64,000 nt of DNA, from positions 27,318,740-27,382,739 of the forward strand of contig CAIIXF020000009.1 of assembly GCA_903813345.2 (NCBI GenBank), given 5' to 3'. The stretch is from Owenia fusiformis (lineage: Eukaryota > Annelida > Polychaeta > Sabellida > Oweniidae). The translations under genes and the position numbers were made by a program. The notes beneath the pieces are model-generated. The model worked only from the letters and a program-made list of their open reading frames with translations. It made no database searches and was not told the origin of the DNA. Below, piece after piece: positions 51,489-62,919 of this stretch; positions within the stretch are counted from its first letter, which is position 1, and every line of letters starts with the position of its first letter.

Positions 51489-51686
51489 CAGTTAAACCTG
51501 GAAAGTGGAATAGCTCTAAGTGCAATTGTAACACCTTCATCTGTGGAACACCTTCATAAGTGGAACTGTTTTTAAGTGCTGTTACCCATTAACTTGATAT
51601 GAAATGAACCTCCGCAAATGCAACACCTCCAAAGTTGAACCCTATTTTTAGGTACCAAAGGTGTTCCACTTTCGCAGGTTTTACTG
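51489..51686. mobile_element. pogo-like MITE with TA flanks
   Basis: 198 bp. Left CAGTTAAACCTGGAAAGTGG and right (complement) CAGTAAAACCTGCGAAAGTG are inverted repeats flanked by TA on both sides. Internal AACACCT motifs are repeated. Confidence 0.78.
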
Positions 51687-52839
51687 TAATAGCTTTTATA
51701 AGGAAGGGGCATGAGCATTACATAACGTTAAAAGCATTTATGTATTCAAGTGCACCTTATTTCATATTGCATATTTGGTTACTGTTTTATGATTTATCAA
51801 TAAATTATACAGATCTGAAGATTGGAAAGTGAATAAAATACATGTATTACAATAAACATACTATAATTGTTCTTTGTTCTGTAAACACTTATCTGGGCTG
51901 CTTTAGTATTGTATCCCCAATTTATAATGATTTGCACATCTTTTTTCAATTATTTGCTATGTTACAAGCCATAATGTTACAAATAATGATTTTTTTGGTA
52001 CAATACATATTGGTACAACCAGGACAATATCGTTTGGACAATACCGTTTGGTATTATGAGATTATCCAATGAATCACTAATCACTAAAATGAAGAATTCT
52101 GTCATTTGGTTTTGGCTAACATCAAAATGTTTTTTTTTTAGTTTTAACCTTAAAAATGAAGTTGATGACATCCAATCTTTTGCGATGATTACAAAACATG
52201 ATTATGACATAGACAAATTAAGTAGAGAATTATATACACTTAATTTATGAATCTTTATAGGTTTAAATAACTAGCTTAAAAAATACAAAGATAAGATAAT
52301 TTGATAAGATACAACTTTCCCAATTAACTAATCCTTACTTTTTGTTTCTGTAAAAATATAAATGAAAAAGATTTTATCAAGAAATTCACTAAGTAATGGT
52401 TGGTCAAACTAGATATGAGTGAATGTCAAACTTCTCATTTACCCCCTGACATGTAATTCGATATTCATTGAGTTCTATTTTAAGGCAATGAAACCATTTT
52501 TCTACCATGGATTTGATACATTAGGTATTTGGATTGGATTGTACATGTATTTTGATAGGACTGCTAGAATCTACAACTTAAATTGTTTTAAAGATGTCTC
52601 ACTAACATAATACCCAGCGACATCTATAAATCATATTTATGATTATACTGAAGTCTACTACATATCTAGAAATTACACAATTATAAACGTATATAAAATC
52701 AAATTCAATTAACATTATTCCTTCATCTTATTGAGCAAAAGTAAATGTCATATCATAAATGCAAAATATAAGGAAAATAGATTGAAGTTAGTATAGAATA
52801 AAAGCCTTGTCATGAGACGCCACACAAAGATTATTAGAC

Positions 52840-53049
52840 ATGGACATTTCAAACACAGAAATGGAACAAAATCACATAGAACATCGGAATAATGGAACGT
52901 TACACGACCATGAGCCAATACAGAATGGTTGGGTGAAGTTGAATATAGGTGGGACGCTGTATATGACAACAAGAGCAACTTTATGCCGAGATCACAAGTC
53001 ATTTTTATACAGACTCTGTCAAGATGATCCACACTTGAATTCAGATAAG
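52840..53049 (+). CDS. KCTD2/5/17-like BTB (T1) protein, first coding exon
   Basis: A 70-codon exon from ATG 52840 to donor AAG|GTAGGG. The N terminus is polar, then NGWVKLNIGGTLYMTTRATL, CRDHKSFLYRLCQDDPHLNS, DK. This is the first half of a BTB/T1 domain closest to the KCTD2/5/17 group, pentameric adaptors of CUL3 ubiquitin ligases. The exon ends in phase 0 at DSDK-like LNSDK, a natural family exon boundary. The second half (GAYLIDRDP-type motif) was not found in the next 11 kb, so the following exon is probably outside. An in-frame Met at 52861 is an alternative start. Confidence 0.88.
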
Positions 53050-53816
53050 GTAGGGCTCAGGCAACACTTATTAAATAAAGATGCATCACTCAGTATACCA
53101 TAGATTTCTCTCCCAGACAATCTATGATGTCCCATTATTATTGCTTATATTCACAGTCAGCACTATCAATGGTATATCCTAAAAATATAGGGAATAGTAT
53201 ATAGAGACTAAAAGTCCAAAAGGCTTTTGTGACAATATTTCCCGGAAGTGTTATATTTCCATTTATCCTTCAAACTGTGACATTTATGCTAATAACTCGA
53301 CATGTATATGATTCTTACATACCCAATACGATCAAAAACGTTACTAACATACCAAATGAAAGGTGATTTCCTGGTCAAACTTGCAAAAGTTTGTCCAAAT
53401 TCGCACTTGAACCGAATATTTACCGGAAGTGTTTATATTTCCATTTAGGTGTCACTACGGTAAATCATTGAAAAATATTGAAAAAATCACAAAATTCAAG
53501 TTTGGGATACATATCGCCATTTTCGAACGAATTAGCCCATACAATAACTATATTTCTGCGTTCCCCTATACATAACCTTCATCTTGACCATACATTTAAC
53601 ATAGGATTTACGTCTCGATTTTTAAATATCACTACGCCAACATAGGGACTCATTTTTAGGTAAAATCCCTGCTTCACCGATGAAAATTAACGAATAAAGT
53701 AGTTCCAGTTTACGGCACTATATTTTGGCGATTTCTTTCTAAAATGGCACATTTAGAAAGTAATTGGCCTCAGTGCAGCTTTACATACATACCTCAAATG
53801 GCCACAATGCATATAC

Positions 53817-54554
53817 TTAAGGTGCCATGGAAGTTAACAGGAAATGACAAAACAGGAATTGACAATTTTTTTTGTATTTTTAGACATTTTTTGAACAAAG
53901 ATAACAGAGTTCTGTTTTGACCTCCAGTCAATTCAACTAGTTCCAAATACCATTTACAGGTCCAGGATCACAATGTTCATGGTCAGAATGACCCTAAACA
54001 TGATGAAATAACCTTTTCCGCCCTATGAAAATGTGACTGAAAAATAGCTAAAAGTAGGTGCTCAGGAAAGGTCAATGAACAGAATCTTGTGATTTTTCCA
54101 GTAAATGTGTCCAATGTATTGCTCTAATGATACAATCTTTGAAAATTTGATATCATTCATAGAAAAAGAAAAAAAATGAAAAAAAACTGATTTGAAAAGC
54201 AATCTATTTTCCTTTTTATGACCGCCATTTTCAAAGATTGTATCAGTTAGAGCATTATATTGGGCATGTTTTCTGAAAAATTCAAAAGATTCTGTTCAGT
54301 GACCTTCCCTAGCTCCTACTTTTAGCTTTTTTTCAGTCACACTTTCAAAGGGCTAAAAAGGTTATTTCATCATGTTTAGGGTCATTCTGACCATGCACAT
54401 TGTGATCCTGGTCATGTAAATGATATGTGGAAATAGTTAAATTGACTGGAGGTCAAACCAGAACTCTGTTATCTTTGTTCAAAAAATGTCTAAAAATGCA
54501 AAAAAAATTTCACTTCCTGTTTCGTCATTTCCTGTTAACTTCCATGGCACCTTA
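53817..54554. mobile_element. Large fold-back element with TTAA at both ends
   Basis: Arms of roughly 340 bp run inwards from TTAAGGTGCCATGGAAGTTA and its complement, meeting near 54190. Many internal blocks pair (GACCTCCAGTCAATT against AATTGACTGGAGGTC; CCTAAACATGATGAAATAAC against its complement). TTAA at each outer end could be a target duplication or part of the repeat. Non-coding. Confidence 0.82.
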
Positions 54555-55238
54555 AACCTACTATGCACACCATTGAAGTTGGCATGGCTTCGTTTTTAAG
54601 TATTAAAAAACACTGTCCTACCCGGAAGTGGTATTTACCGTAGAAACACCTTAATATCCAAAAATGGAAAAATTTTACCATGATAATTTATGCTCATTCA
54701 GCATTTTTTCAAACAATTGAGTTATTTCATGCTCAAAACAGCTGGATTTTCAAACTTTTAACACATTTTCTACAAAATCTAGTCATATTTGGGGAAATAG
54801 GTGAGGGCTGAGTCTCTAAAAACTGGCCAAAATGACCTAAAATTGGGTCATCAACTTCAGACATCTCATGCAAAAAATTTAGATGCAAAATCCCCGAGAT
54901 TATCTCATTTTGTAAATCATTATAGCAATGCCTTTCAAGTATTACACAGAATGTACTGAAATGTATGTTGCTAAATGCAAATATTTTGAGTCAAATGTGG
55001 TCCCCATGTGGAAAATCTGCCCTTTTCTCCCCTTTACGCCAGTTAGGCCCCAGTGTATTGTGACATCATACTCATACCATTGCTACAATGTAGCATTTTA
55101 CAAATTAATCATGATTACTCTTCCTGTGATACACAGTTGAACACTGTTTTTGCATCGTGATATTCCCCAGTGTGTTGACTGATTACACGCCAGCTTATTT
55201 AGTTACTTACTAAGTACGCAACAACCACTATCAAAGAC

Positions 55239-55605
55239 CTGCCGGCACCTATTTATTTTTGGGTTGGTAATGGAATTTTACAAGGGCAATACGAGAAGAA
55301 TTCAATTTTTTAGAATTTCATGATAATTACGGTAGATTTTACGGTAGTTTGAACAAGAATACTTTAAATTCCAGCAGAAATATTGTAGTTTTCAAATATT
55401 TACGGTATATTTTTAGGCTGTTCTTATAGAAAAAATCGAATTATAATAAAATATTGTACGGTAGATTTTGGTAAAATTACAGTAGATTTTTTACGGTCGT
55501 TTTTACAGGAAAAAACAGTAATTTTTACGGTATTTGTGTTTTTTTTACCGAAAAACGAATATTTTATGGTAGATGCCGGTAAAAATACGGTAGGTTGGCA
55601 GGTAT
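55239..55605. mobile_element. Possible MITE made of TACGGTA motifs
   Basis: ACCTGCCGGC at the left and TTGGCAGGTATG at the right are inverted. The interior repeats (T)TTACGGTAGATTTT in both orientations. Very AT-rich; boundaries approximate. Confidence 0.5.
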
Positions 55606-55607
55606 GA

Positions 55608-56885
55608 GTTACCATGGCAACCTTGGAAATGGGTAAAAATGAGAGCAAAAAACACCCAGACCCGCCATAATGGCACTTATTTTCAAAATATTTCGAGACA
55701 TACAAATTTTCTTAAACTTTGATATCATCTAGAACACTTCTAGACAACAAAAATATCAAAAATTGGGGGAAGGTTTATCACTTCAATTTTTTGCAAGCCT
55801 TGGTCAAAGTAAAGCTACGAAAAAAGCACTCATTTTCACTTTAGAATCACCTATTATCGCCCAAATGGCTATATGTTGTCCAGGTCGCCATGTTAAAAGT
55901 AGAATTAGAATGCGCTTCAGACAATGTTAGATAGCTTTCCTTTATCACGGAACAAAGATCTTTGCACTGGTATGCCCATTTCCATGAGATAATGCACGTG
56001 ACCCACCATGGTTTGGGACCATTATTTTTTAAACATTGGATTGAAAATGATGTAATATATATAAATGATATTGTTAAAGATGGAATGTTATGTTCATATA
56101 ATGTCATAGTTCAAAAAGTACAGCGCAATTGACAAACCATGCTGCAGTATAATATTTTAAAAGCATGTGTTAAACAAGAGTTAATTACAAAGTATGGAAA
56201 TGAAGAGAATAATAACAACTTGAGATTTGTAAATAGAGAATTTTGTAAATCAGATTCAAAGTATATACGATCAGAGTTAGTCTTGGCAAGAAAATGTGAT
56301 ATTAAATCTGATAATACATTGATAAGTAAGGATGTGTGGAACACACTTTTTAATTGTACAAAAGATAATAAGCTCAAAATTATCCAATGGAAGATTATCC
56401 ATAAATTTATCCAAGTGGCAAATATCTCAAACAGTGTAAAATACAAGATTCAGATAAATGTAAATATTGTGATAATGAAATTGATGATGATATGCACTAT
56501 TTCATGTATTTTCTGAAGTGTAAAGAAGTTTTAAATATTTTGAACACCTGTGATTGTAATTGTCTCAGTGATAAACAAAAACTTGGTATTGAAAATTTCG
56601 CACAAGAAAAATATTTTAAAAGTGTGATTATAAAAATAGCTATCCATATGTTTAAATGTGATCTGCTGAATGAGCAGGAAACTTTGAAAATGATAGATAA
56701 TAGGGAAAAATCATTTTACAACATGTAACCTTTATATGTAAATGTATTAATTGTACTGTATATATGTTTTTGATTTGAAATATAGTTTTTTAATAAAAAA
56801 AATGGTGGGTTTGGGTGCTTTTTTGCTCCCATTTTTTACCCCATTTCTACGGTTGCCATGGCAACTATTAGGCTTTGGTAACCAT
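55608..56885. mobile_element. Inverted-repeat element that carries a LINE fragment
   Basis: Left GAGTTACCATGGCAACC with GAGCAAAAAACACCCAGACC is matched at right by the complement of GGTTTGGGTGCTTTTTTGCT and GGTTGCCATGGCAAC (about 56803-56865). The LINE fragment lies between the repeats. Confidence 0.6.
55985..56795 (+). pseudogene. 5'-truncated LINE, C-terminal end of pol with zf-RVT-like finger
   Basis: Pieces in successive frames resemble the tail of an L1-type pol: PLFFKHWIENDVIYINDIVK, stop, MLQYNILKACVKQELITKYG, KIIQWKIIHKFIQVAN. After a frameshift come DSDKCKYCDNEIDDDMHYFM and YFLKC, the zinc-finger pattern Cx2C..H..C of zf-RVT. It ends with a TTTTTTAATAAAAAAAA tail. One stop and at least one frameshift make it inactive. 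Confidence 0.65.
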
Positions 56886-57009
56886 GCCAACTTGATTTTT
56901 GAAGGACATCCACCTGATAGTAGTTGGGCCAGGTTTGATGGAAAATGGGCCTGGTTTGATATGCTGGCAGTGAGGCTGATTGTGGCAAGTAGTGAAACGG
57001 CAAAACAAT

Positions 57010-57246
57010 GGTGGAGTCTTGTACTATAATTTTAAATTAGAGCTCTCCAAGAGAAATATTATCATGTAATGCAACAGGTAACTTATGTAAACAAATTTTT
57101 AAATTTATGTAATCTTTTTTTAATTATCTGAAATAAAAAAAATTAAATATAAAAAAAGGAATGCAATACAAAGAGAGAATTGTATAATAATCACAAACTT
57201 TTAATAAATACATGCTGGTATAAAGTAAAAAAAAAAAAAAAAAAAA
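57010..57246 (+). repeat. Possible retroposed end with poly(A)
   Basis: An AATAAA at about 57202 is followed by 18 or more A at 57229-57246. This could be the tail of a LINE or SINE. No body is recognised. Confidence 0.4.
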
Positions 57247-57695
57247 GGTGGAGTTATACCATACCGCAGTTGTGAAACAAAATGGCAAAAAGCTTTTGAA
57301 CTTTTAGGATTATATCTAAAGGTATAGTATACCATTGATAGTGCTGACTTTGCTTATATTATATCTTATATCTTGAGACCACGAATAGAACAGGAAGTTC
57401 TACTAGATTGTCCCGTTCATTGTAATGAATGTTCACTATTCATAAATTTATCAATATTTTAAAAGTTAAGAATAAATTTTGGATCCGTTATATAAGTTGC
57501 AAAATTGACCATTTTTGTACACTTTCGTAAGTCATTCATACTTTTTCAATTGTTTTGAGCTAGATTTACGCCGGGGATTTACGATTGGGTTGACATCATA
57601 TTCCACCGTTGTCAGGGCAGATAATACAAGAAACAGGATTCATCTTACTTCCTGCGAAAGCTATGTGGATTTTGATATAATAGCTTTCCCATGAA

Positions 57696-58108
57696 TTAAG
57701 TCGATCAGGGGCTTACTTTTGGTCTCTAACTGTGTCTTCCATCAGTATCATCAATCCGTGCAAGTATTGGAGCGCTGAAATACTTCTTTTTCGATCAAGA
57801 CTTGTAAATTGTTCATCGAGTGAATGTTTTTTCGACCCATTTCCAATATGGCGGTTTGCTAGGAGCGTGATACGCAACGAACGAAATGAATTTTGAGAAT
57901 GAGTTAGGTTCGGACAACCTCCGGAGATTTACGAAAATGTCCAAGCAGAAAACGCCATATTGGACTACATTCACTCGACTAACAATTACAAGTCTTGATC
58001 GAAAAGGAAGTACTTCAGCACTCCAATACTTGCATGGAAGGATGATAATGATGTATGACATAGTGAGAGAACAAAAGTAAGCCGCTGATCGACTTAATTC
58101 GTGTTTCA
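57696..58108. mobile_element. Fold-back element
   Basis: Arms about 160 bp (57696-57855 and 57945-58108) pair: GATCAAGACTTGTAA against TTACAAGTCTTGATC and CAAGTATTGGAGC against GCACTCCAATACTTG. Both ends carry (GAATTAAGTCGATCA)/(TGATCGACTTAATTC). Non-coding. Confidence 0.75.
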
Positions 58109-58109
58109 A

Positions 58110-61100
58110 AGGTCACTATTATTCAGCTGTCCATTTCCCCGTTCGAGAGCCATAAGTTTCAAAATCTAACATGGCTCTCGAAGTGAGTAAGATTTATCAA
58201 AATAAATCAAAGTTATACAGTAAGACCTGTATAAAATTAAGGTTTTATGAAAAATACTAAGTTGATCATGGTGTTGCCCTTTGCATTCTTGAATTATGAA
58301 TGATAAAACGTCCCAAATCACAAAATAAAATAAATAAAAAGCTATTCACAAAGTTATGAGAGAGTCAGAGGTGCTATTATTAAATCTACGAATCCTGGGA
58401 TGACCTCACTTATTTCGTAATTTTACGAACTGTTTGTTACTTCATAAATCTTACAAGAATGCAATTTGAAAATTGAACAATGGACTTACGAAAGTTCGTT
58501 ACTATGAGCGATACAAAAAAGCATCCCAGGTTATAGAAATAAAATTCCTAATTTGCGAAAATAAGGTGTAGCGCATCTGATTTGACAAATTTATATCGGA
58601 CCAACTTATGGGTTTATCATTGACAATATAATGAAATAATCAACAAAACAAGGAACTACCAAAATTGAACACAATTGATTTCACAACCATTGGGGAGAAT
58701 CCTCGTCAAGTGACAGGCGCCCACATGCCTTGAACTGAACCAGGCCGCCAATCAGGTTCAAGAAAACAAATTGAACGGTCAATCAGATCCCGGTTTAATC
58801 AAACTTTAGATTGAATTAATTTCTGCAAAAGTAATTTGATTGGTCAGAACAATTGCAAAATTAGCACTGACCATTGAAAGCAGGGGATTTGGGACTTCTT
58901 GGTTGGTAAGCAGATAGTTACTCAATATGCGAAAATGACCAGGGGGGGTCTTGATTGTGCTGTCCTATGGTATAGATTCTCTACATGTTAATGCCTCTTT
59001 TATGAACTACACCTGATGGAGATTTACTAGGCCTAATTGTTTGTACAGATTGTGGTGTTAACTCGTTAAGCCTCGTTAGCTTTAGACAGAGACATAATAA
59101 AATGGGTTTTATGAGATGCTTATTCAATTATGATGGTCCCTCTGGAGTCTGGGCATATTGCAGATTGTGATTCACTGTTGGTCTATTGAACATACCTTCT
59201 TTCTTCCAAATCTGGAGAATATGTTTTGACAATAGAACAGTTCAATATCTTTTCTGTAGAATTCCACTTTTTAATGCACATCAATCTGCCATGAGGAAAA
59301 CCTAAATAAGATGTGAATATTTTTCCATTCAGTAGATTTAGAGGATGAAGAGATTTGGCAGATTATATAGTGTATACCCAAAAGGAGTATTTTGGAAGAA
59401 AACCCATAAAACACCAGGGGGTACCATTTTTTGTGAATACTAATTTTCTGTACCCTTGTTGTTAAGAAGTGAATACAACCCCCTAAGTAGGTCTTAAAAA
59501 ATTGGAGCCATAAAAGCTTATTTTCAAAAATATTATAAGTTACAAATTGTGGAGATAATGAATTCCTGCCATTGGATGTTGTTATTTAGTCTTACATATT
59601 GCACCATGTTCTAAAGACTCCTCTCCCATTTACTTCACCTCTACAGGTGAGATCAGATGGGCTTGATGCAAGACTAAACAGAACTAATATTTACAGATCA
59701 ATATCACTTCTAGTTTATAAAAACTTATGTCACTTAGCTCGCCTCTCTAAAAAGGACACTGAAACTGTTATTAGGACTTTTGCTCCCGGACTATATGTTC
59801 TCATGTTCGTTCTAAGAGTAAGGGTAAAAGAAAGTAAAAATATATGTTGATGTGGGTTACAAATATGCAACATTGATCCCTTCATTTGAAAACTTAGACC
59901 AGCTGAACGTGTTCCCTTTCATTTTTAGTATATGTGCCTGGGGTTTTGAACTCCATAAACTAAGAACAGTTTAGTAACTAAAAAAGATCTGTTGAACGAA
60001 ACAGGGAGTTGTCCTTTTGAAGATGACATCATCAACACTTTATAGTGAATCACTCAAGTCAAAGCTTTTGAGTAGAACATGATATGTTAGGCCAGGTCAT
60101 AATAAACTTATGTTTCATGTTTTTCTAGGTAGAACATGGGGGTATTAGGCCATGCTGTCATCTTGATTTTTGATATGTTAGGCCAAGTCATAATAAACTT
60201 ATGTTTCATGTTTTTCTAGGTAGAACATGGGGGTATTAGGCCATGTTGTCATCTTGATTTTCAATGTTTCAGTTGTTCCATCTTAACCTTGATGTTTCTA
60301 GAATATATATGACTCCCGACTGAGAAAAAATACAGGAGTTTCACTTTCAGTTTAGAAAGAAAATAGAAAAAATCGGGCCTCCAAAGGTCTGGGGGGGGGG
60401 GCGCTAATAGGGACATGGGCGCCAATTACAGCCAATATGGTATAAGTGAGACTACTGGTGGAACAAATATTTAAACACTATTTAGAAACATTTTGTGCCT
60501 AGCCCTGTGGTATGTATTCGTTGATATAACACATGCTCTGAGGTCTATATTACGATTCAAACATAAAAACTCACCAATTTTTTTCCAATTTTCATTATGG
60601 GCCCCCATTATTATGGCCTGCCATTATGACGTCATGCATTACTCATATTAACAGGTGGAGTGTTGATGAATATATACTGGGTGAAATGTTGACTTAATGC
60701 TCACATTTTATAGAAGACGTGAATACAGTTATGTTCGAATCACCTATATGACCACCTAGATTGATCAATACTGGTATATGTCATTAATTAGGTAAGGTAC
60801 TAGAATATTGAATATTCAATATTTTAGAAATTTTAAAGCTTTTGTCTTAGATCATGATTCTTCTCTGAGAGCTTGGCATTTATACTCTATACTTAAATGA
60901 GGGATAATTATTTCATATAGCCTGTATCCAATTAAAAAGGTCATGGCTGCATTTTGTGGCTGTAAAGAGGATAGTGTTTCTAGCTGATGGTGATGCAGGG
61001 TAGTTATGATGGATCTAGCCACTCTTAATCTAATTCTTGAAGAATCAATAGCAAGCAGAGTGGAATACAAAGCCAATTTGTAATGAAATAGCTGTTATAA

Positions 61101-61200
61101 TTAGTCCATGTTCATCCAATGAATCATATTATTTGGATAATGGAAATATATTACACCCAGCCTTGTCTAATTAGAAAAACTGATTGGGTTGTCTAGATCA
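58110..61200. other. Unannotated AT-rich stretch, presumed KCTD-like intron
   Basis: A 94-bp unit is duplicated at about 60078-60265 (GATATGTTAGGCCA, GTAGAACATGGGGGTATTAG). An open frame at 59599-59850 follows a possible acceptor (CTACAG) but has no recognised domain. Nothing else stands out. Confidence 0.5.
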
Positions 61201-61229
61201 GTGACTTACCAATGTGTTATTTCAGTTAT

Positions 61230-62910
61230 GGGACATTCCAACCCCATGCTTTAAGTCAGTTATGGGACATAACACAGGCCAACCCCATGCTTTATGTCAG
61301 TTATGGGACATGTCAATCCATGCTTTATGTCAGTTATGGGATATGTCAACCCATGCTTTATGCCAGTTATGGGACATGCCAACCCATGCTTTATGCCAGT
61401 TATGGGAATCCATGCATTACGTCAGTTATGGGACATGCCAATCAATGCTTTATGTCAGTTATGGGACATGTCAACCCATGCTTTATGTCAGTTATGGGAC
61501 ATGTCAACCCATGCTTTATGTCAGTTATGGGACATGTCAACATGTGCTTTATGTCAGTTATGGGACATGTCAACCCATGCTTTATGTCACTTATGGGCCG
61601 GGACATGTCAAACTGTGCTTTATGCCAGTTATGGGATATGTCAACCCATGATTTATGTCAGTTATGGGACTTGTCAACATGTGCTTTATGTCAGTTATGG
61701 GACATGTCAACCCATGCTTTATGTCAGTTATGGGACATGCCAACCCATGCTTTATGCCAGTTATGGGACATGCCAACCCATGCTTTATGCCAGTTATGGG
61801 ACATGCCAATCCATGCTTTATGGCAGATATGGGACATGCCAACCCATGCTTTATGTCAGTTATGAGACATGTCAACCCATGCTTTATGTCAGTTATGGGA
61901 CATGTCAACCCATACTTTATGTCAATTATGGGACATGGCAACCCATGCTTTATGTCACTTATAGGACATGCCAACCCATGCTTTATGCCAGTTATGGGAC
62001 ATGCAAAACCATGCTTTATGTCAGTTATGGGACATGCCAATCCATGCATTACGTCAGTTATGGGACATGCCAATCAATGCTTTATGTCAGTTATGGAACA
62101 TGTCAACCCATGCTTTATGTTAGTTATGGGACATGTCAACCCATGCTTTATGTCAGTTATGGAACATGTCAACCCATGCTTTATGTCAGTTATAGGACAT
62201 GTCAACCCATGATTTATGTCAGTTATGGAACATGTCAACCCATGCTTTATGTCAGTTATGGGACATGTCAACCCATGCTTTATGTCAGTTATGGGACATG
62301 CCAATCCATGCTTTATGTCATTTATGGGACATGTCAACCTATGCTTTATGCCAGTTATGGGAATCCATGCATTACGTCAGTTATGGGACATGCCAATCAA
62401 TGCTTTACGTCAGTTATGGGACATCCCAACCCATGCTTTATGTTAGTTATGGGACATGTCAACCCATGCTTTATGTCAGTTATGGAACTTGTCAACCCAT
62501 GCTTTATGTCACTTATGGGACATGCCAACCCATGCTTTATGCCAGTTATGGGAATCCATGCATTATGTCAGTTATGGGACATGCCAATCAATGCTTTATG
62601 TCAGTTATGGGACATCCCAACCCATGCTTTATGTCAGTTATGGGACCTGTCAACCCATGCTTTATGTCAGTTATGGAACATGTCAACCCATGTTTTATGT
62701 CACTTATGGGACATCCCAGCCCATGCTTTATGCCAGGTATGGGACATGTCAACCCATGCTTTATGTCAGTTATGGATCATGTCAACCCTGCTTTATGTCA
62801 CTTATGGGACATGCCAACCCATGCTTTATGTCAATTATAGAACATGTCATTGTCAACCCATGCTTTATGTCAGTTATGGAACATGTCAACACATGCTTTA
62901 TGTCAGTTAC
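61230..62910 (+). repeat. 33-bp minisatellite of about 50 copies with higher-order structure
   Basis: The unit is CAACCCATGCTTTATGTCAG plus TTATGGGACATGT; the period is 33 bp (for example unit starts at 61472 and 61505). Because 33 is a multiple of three, long open frames appear in all plus frames and in minus frames. They encode trivial 11-residue repeats such as MSVMGHVNPCF and are not proteins. A six-unit higher-order block of 191 bp (one unit lacks 7 bp, GGGAATCC variant) recurs at 62361 and 62552, with the same variant unit near 61406. Confidence 0.93.
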
Positions 62911-62919
62911 TGATCCTAC

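Larger units (their letters stand above)
48847..52839. other. 3' UTR and intergenic region after the PTPN13-like gene
   Basis: The first part is presumably 3' UTR; AATAAA hexamers near 49414, 51041 and 51798 are candidate ends, none decisive. Other contents: a 27-bp degenerate repeat with GCAA(T/G)CAATG(A)GGACAT (about 49085-49220), and a MITE (49603-49809) with ends ACTTCTACTTAATTTGG and its complement. There is also a MITE (50174-50370) with inverted GCATGGG(C/T)GTAGCGC, and a pogo-like MITE at 51489-51686. No gene is seen. Confidence 0.6.

Noticed and set aside
59599-59850. Possible exon of 83 codons after CTACAG
   Set aside because: No recognised domain, no good donor, and it does not resemble the missing half of the KCTD BTB domain.
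61230-62910. Possible CRISPR-like array
   Set aside because: Units are contiguous without unique spacers and the genome is eukaryotic; it is a minisatellite.
61294-62913. 539-codon open frame and several overlapping ones
   Set aside because: They are translations of a 33-bp tandem repeat, open in many registers on both strands, with no start context or non-repeat part.
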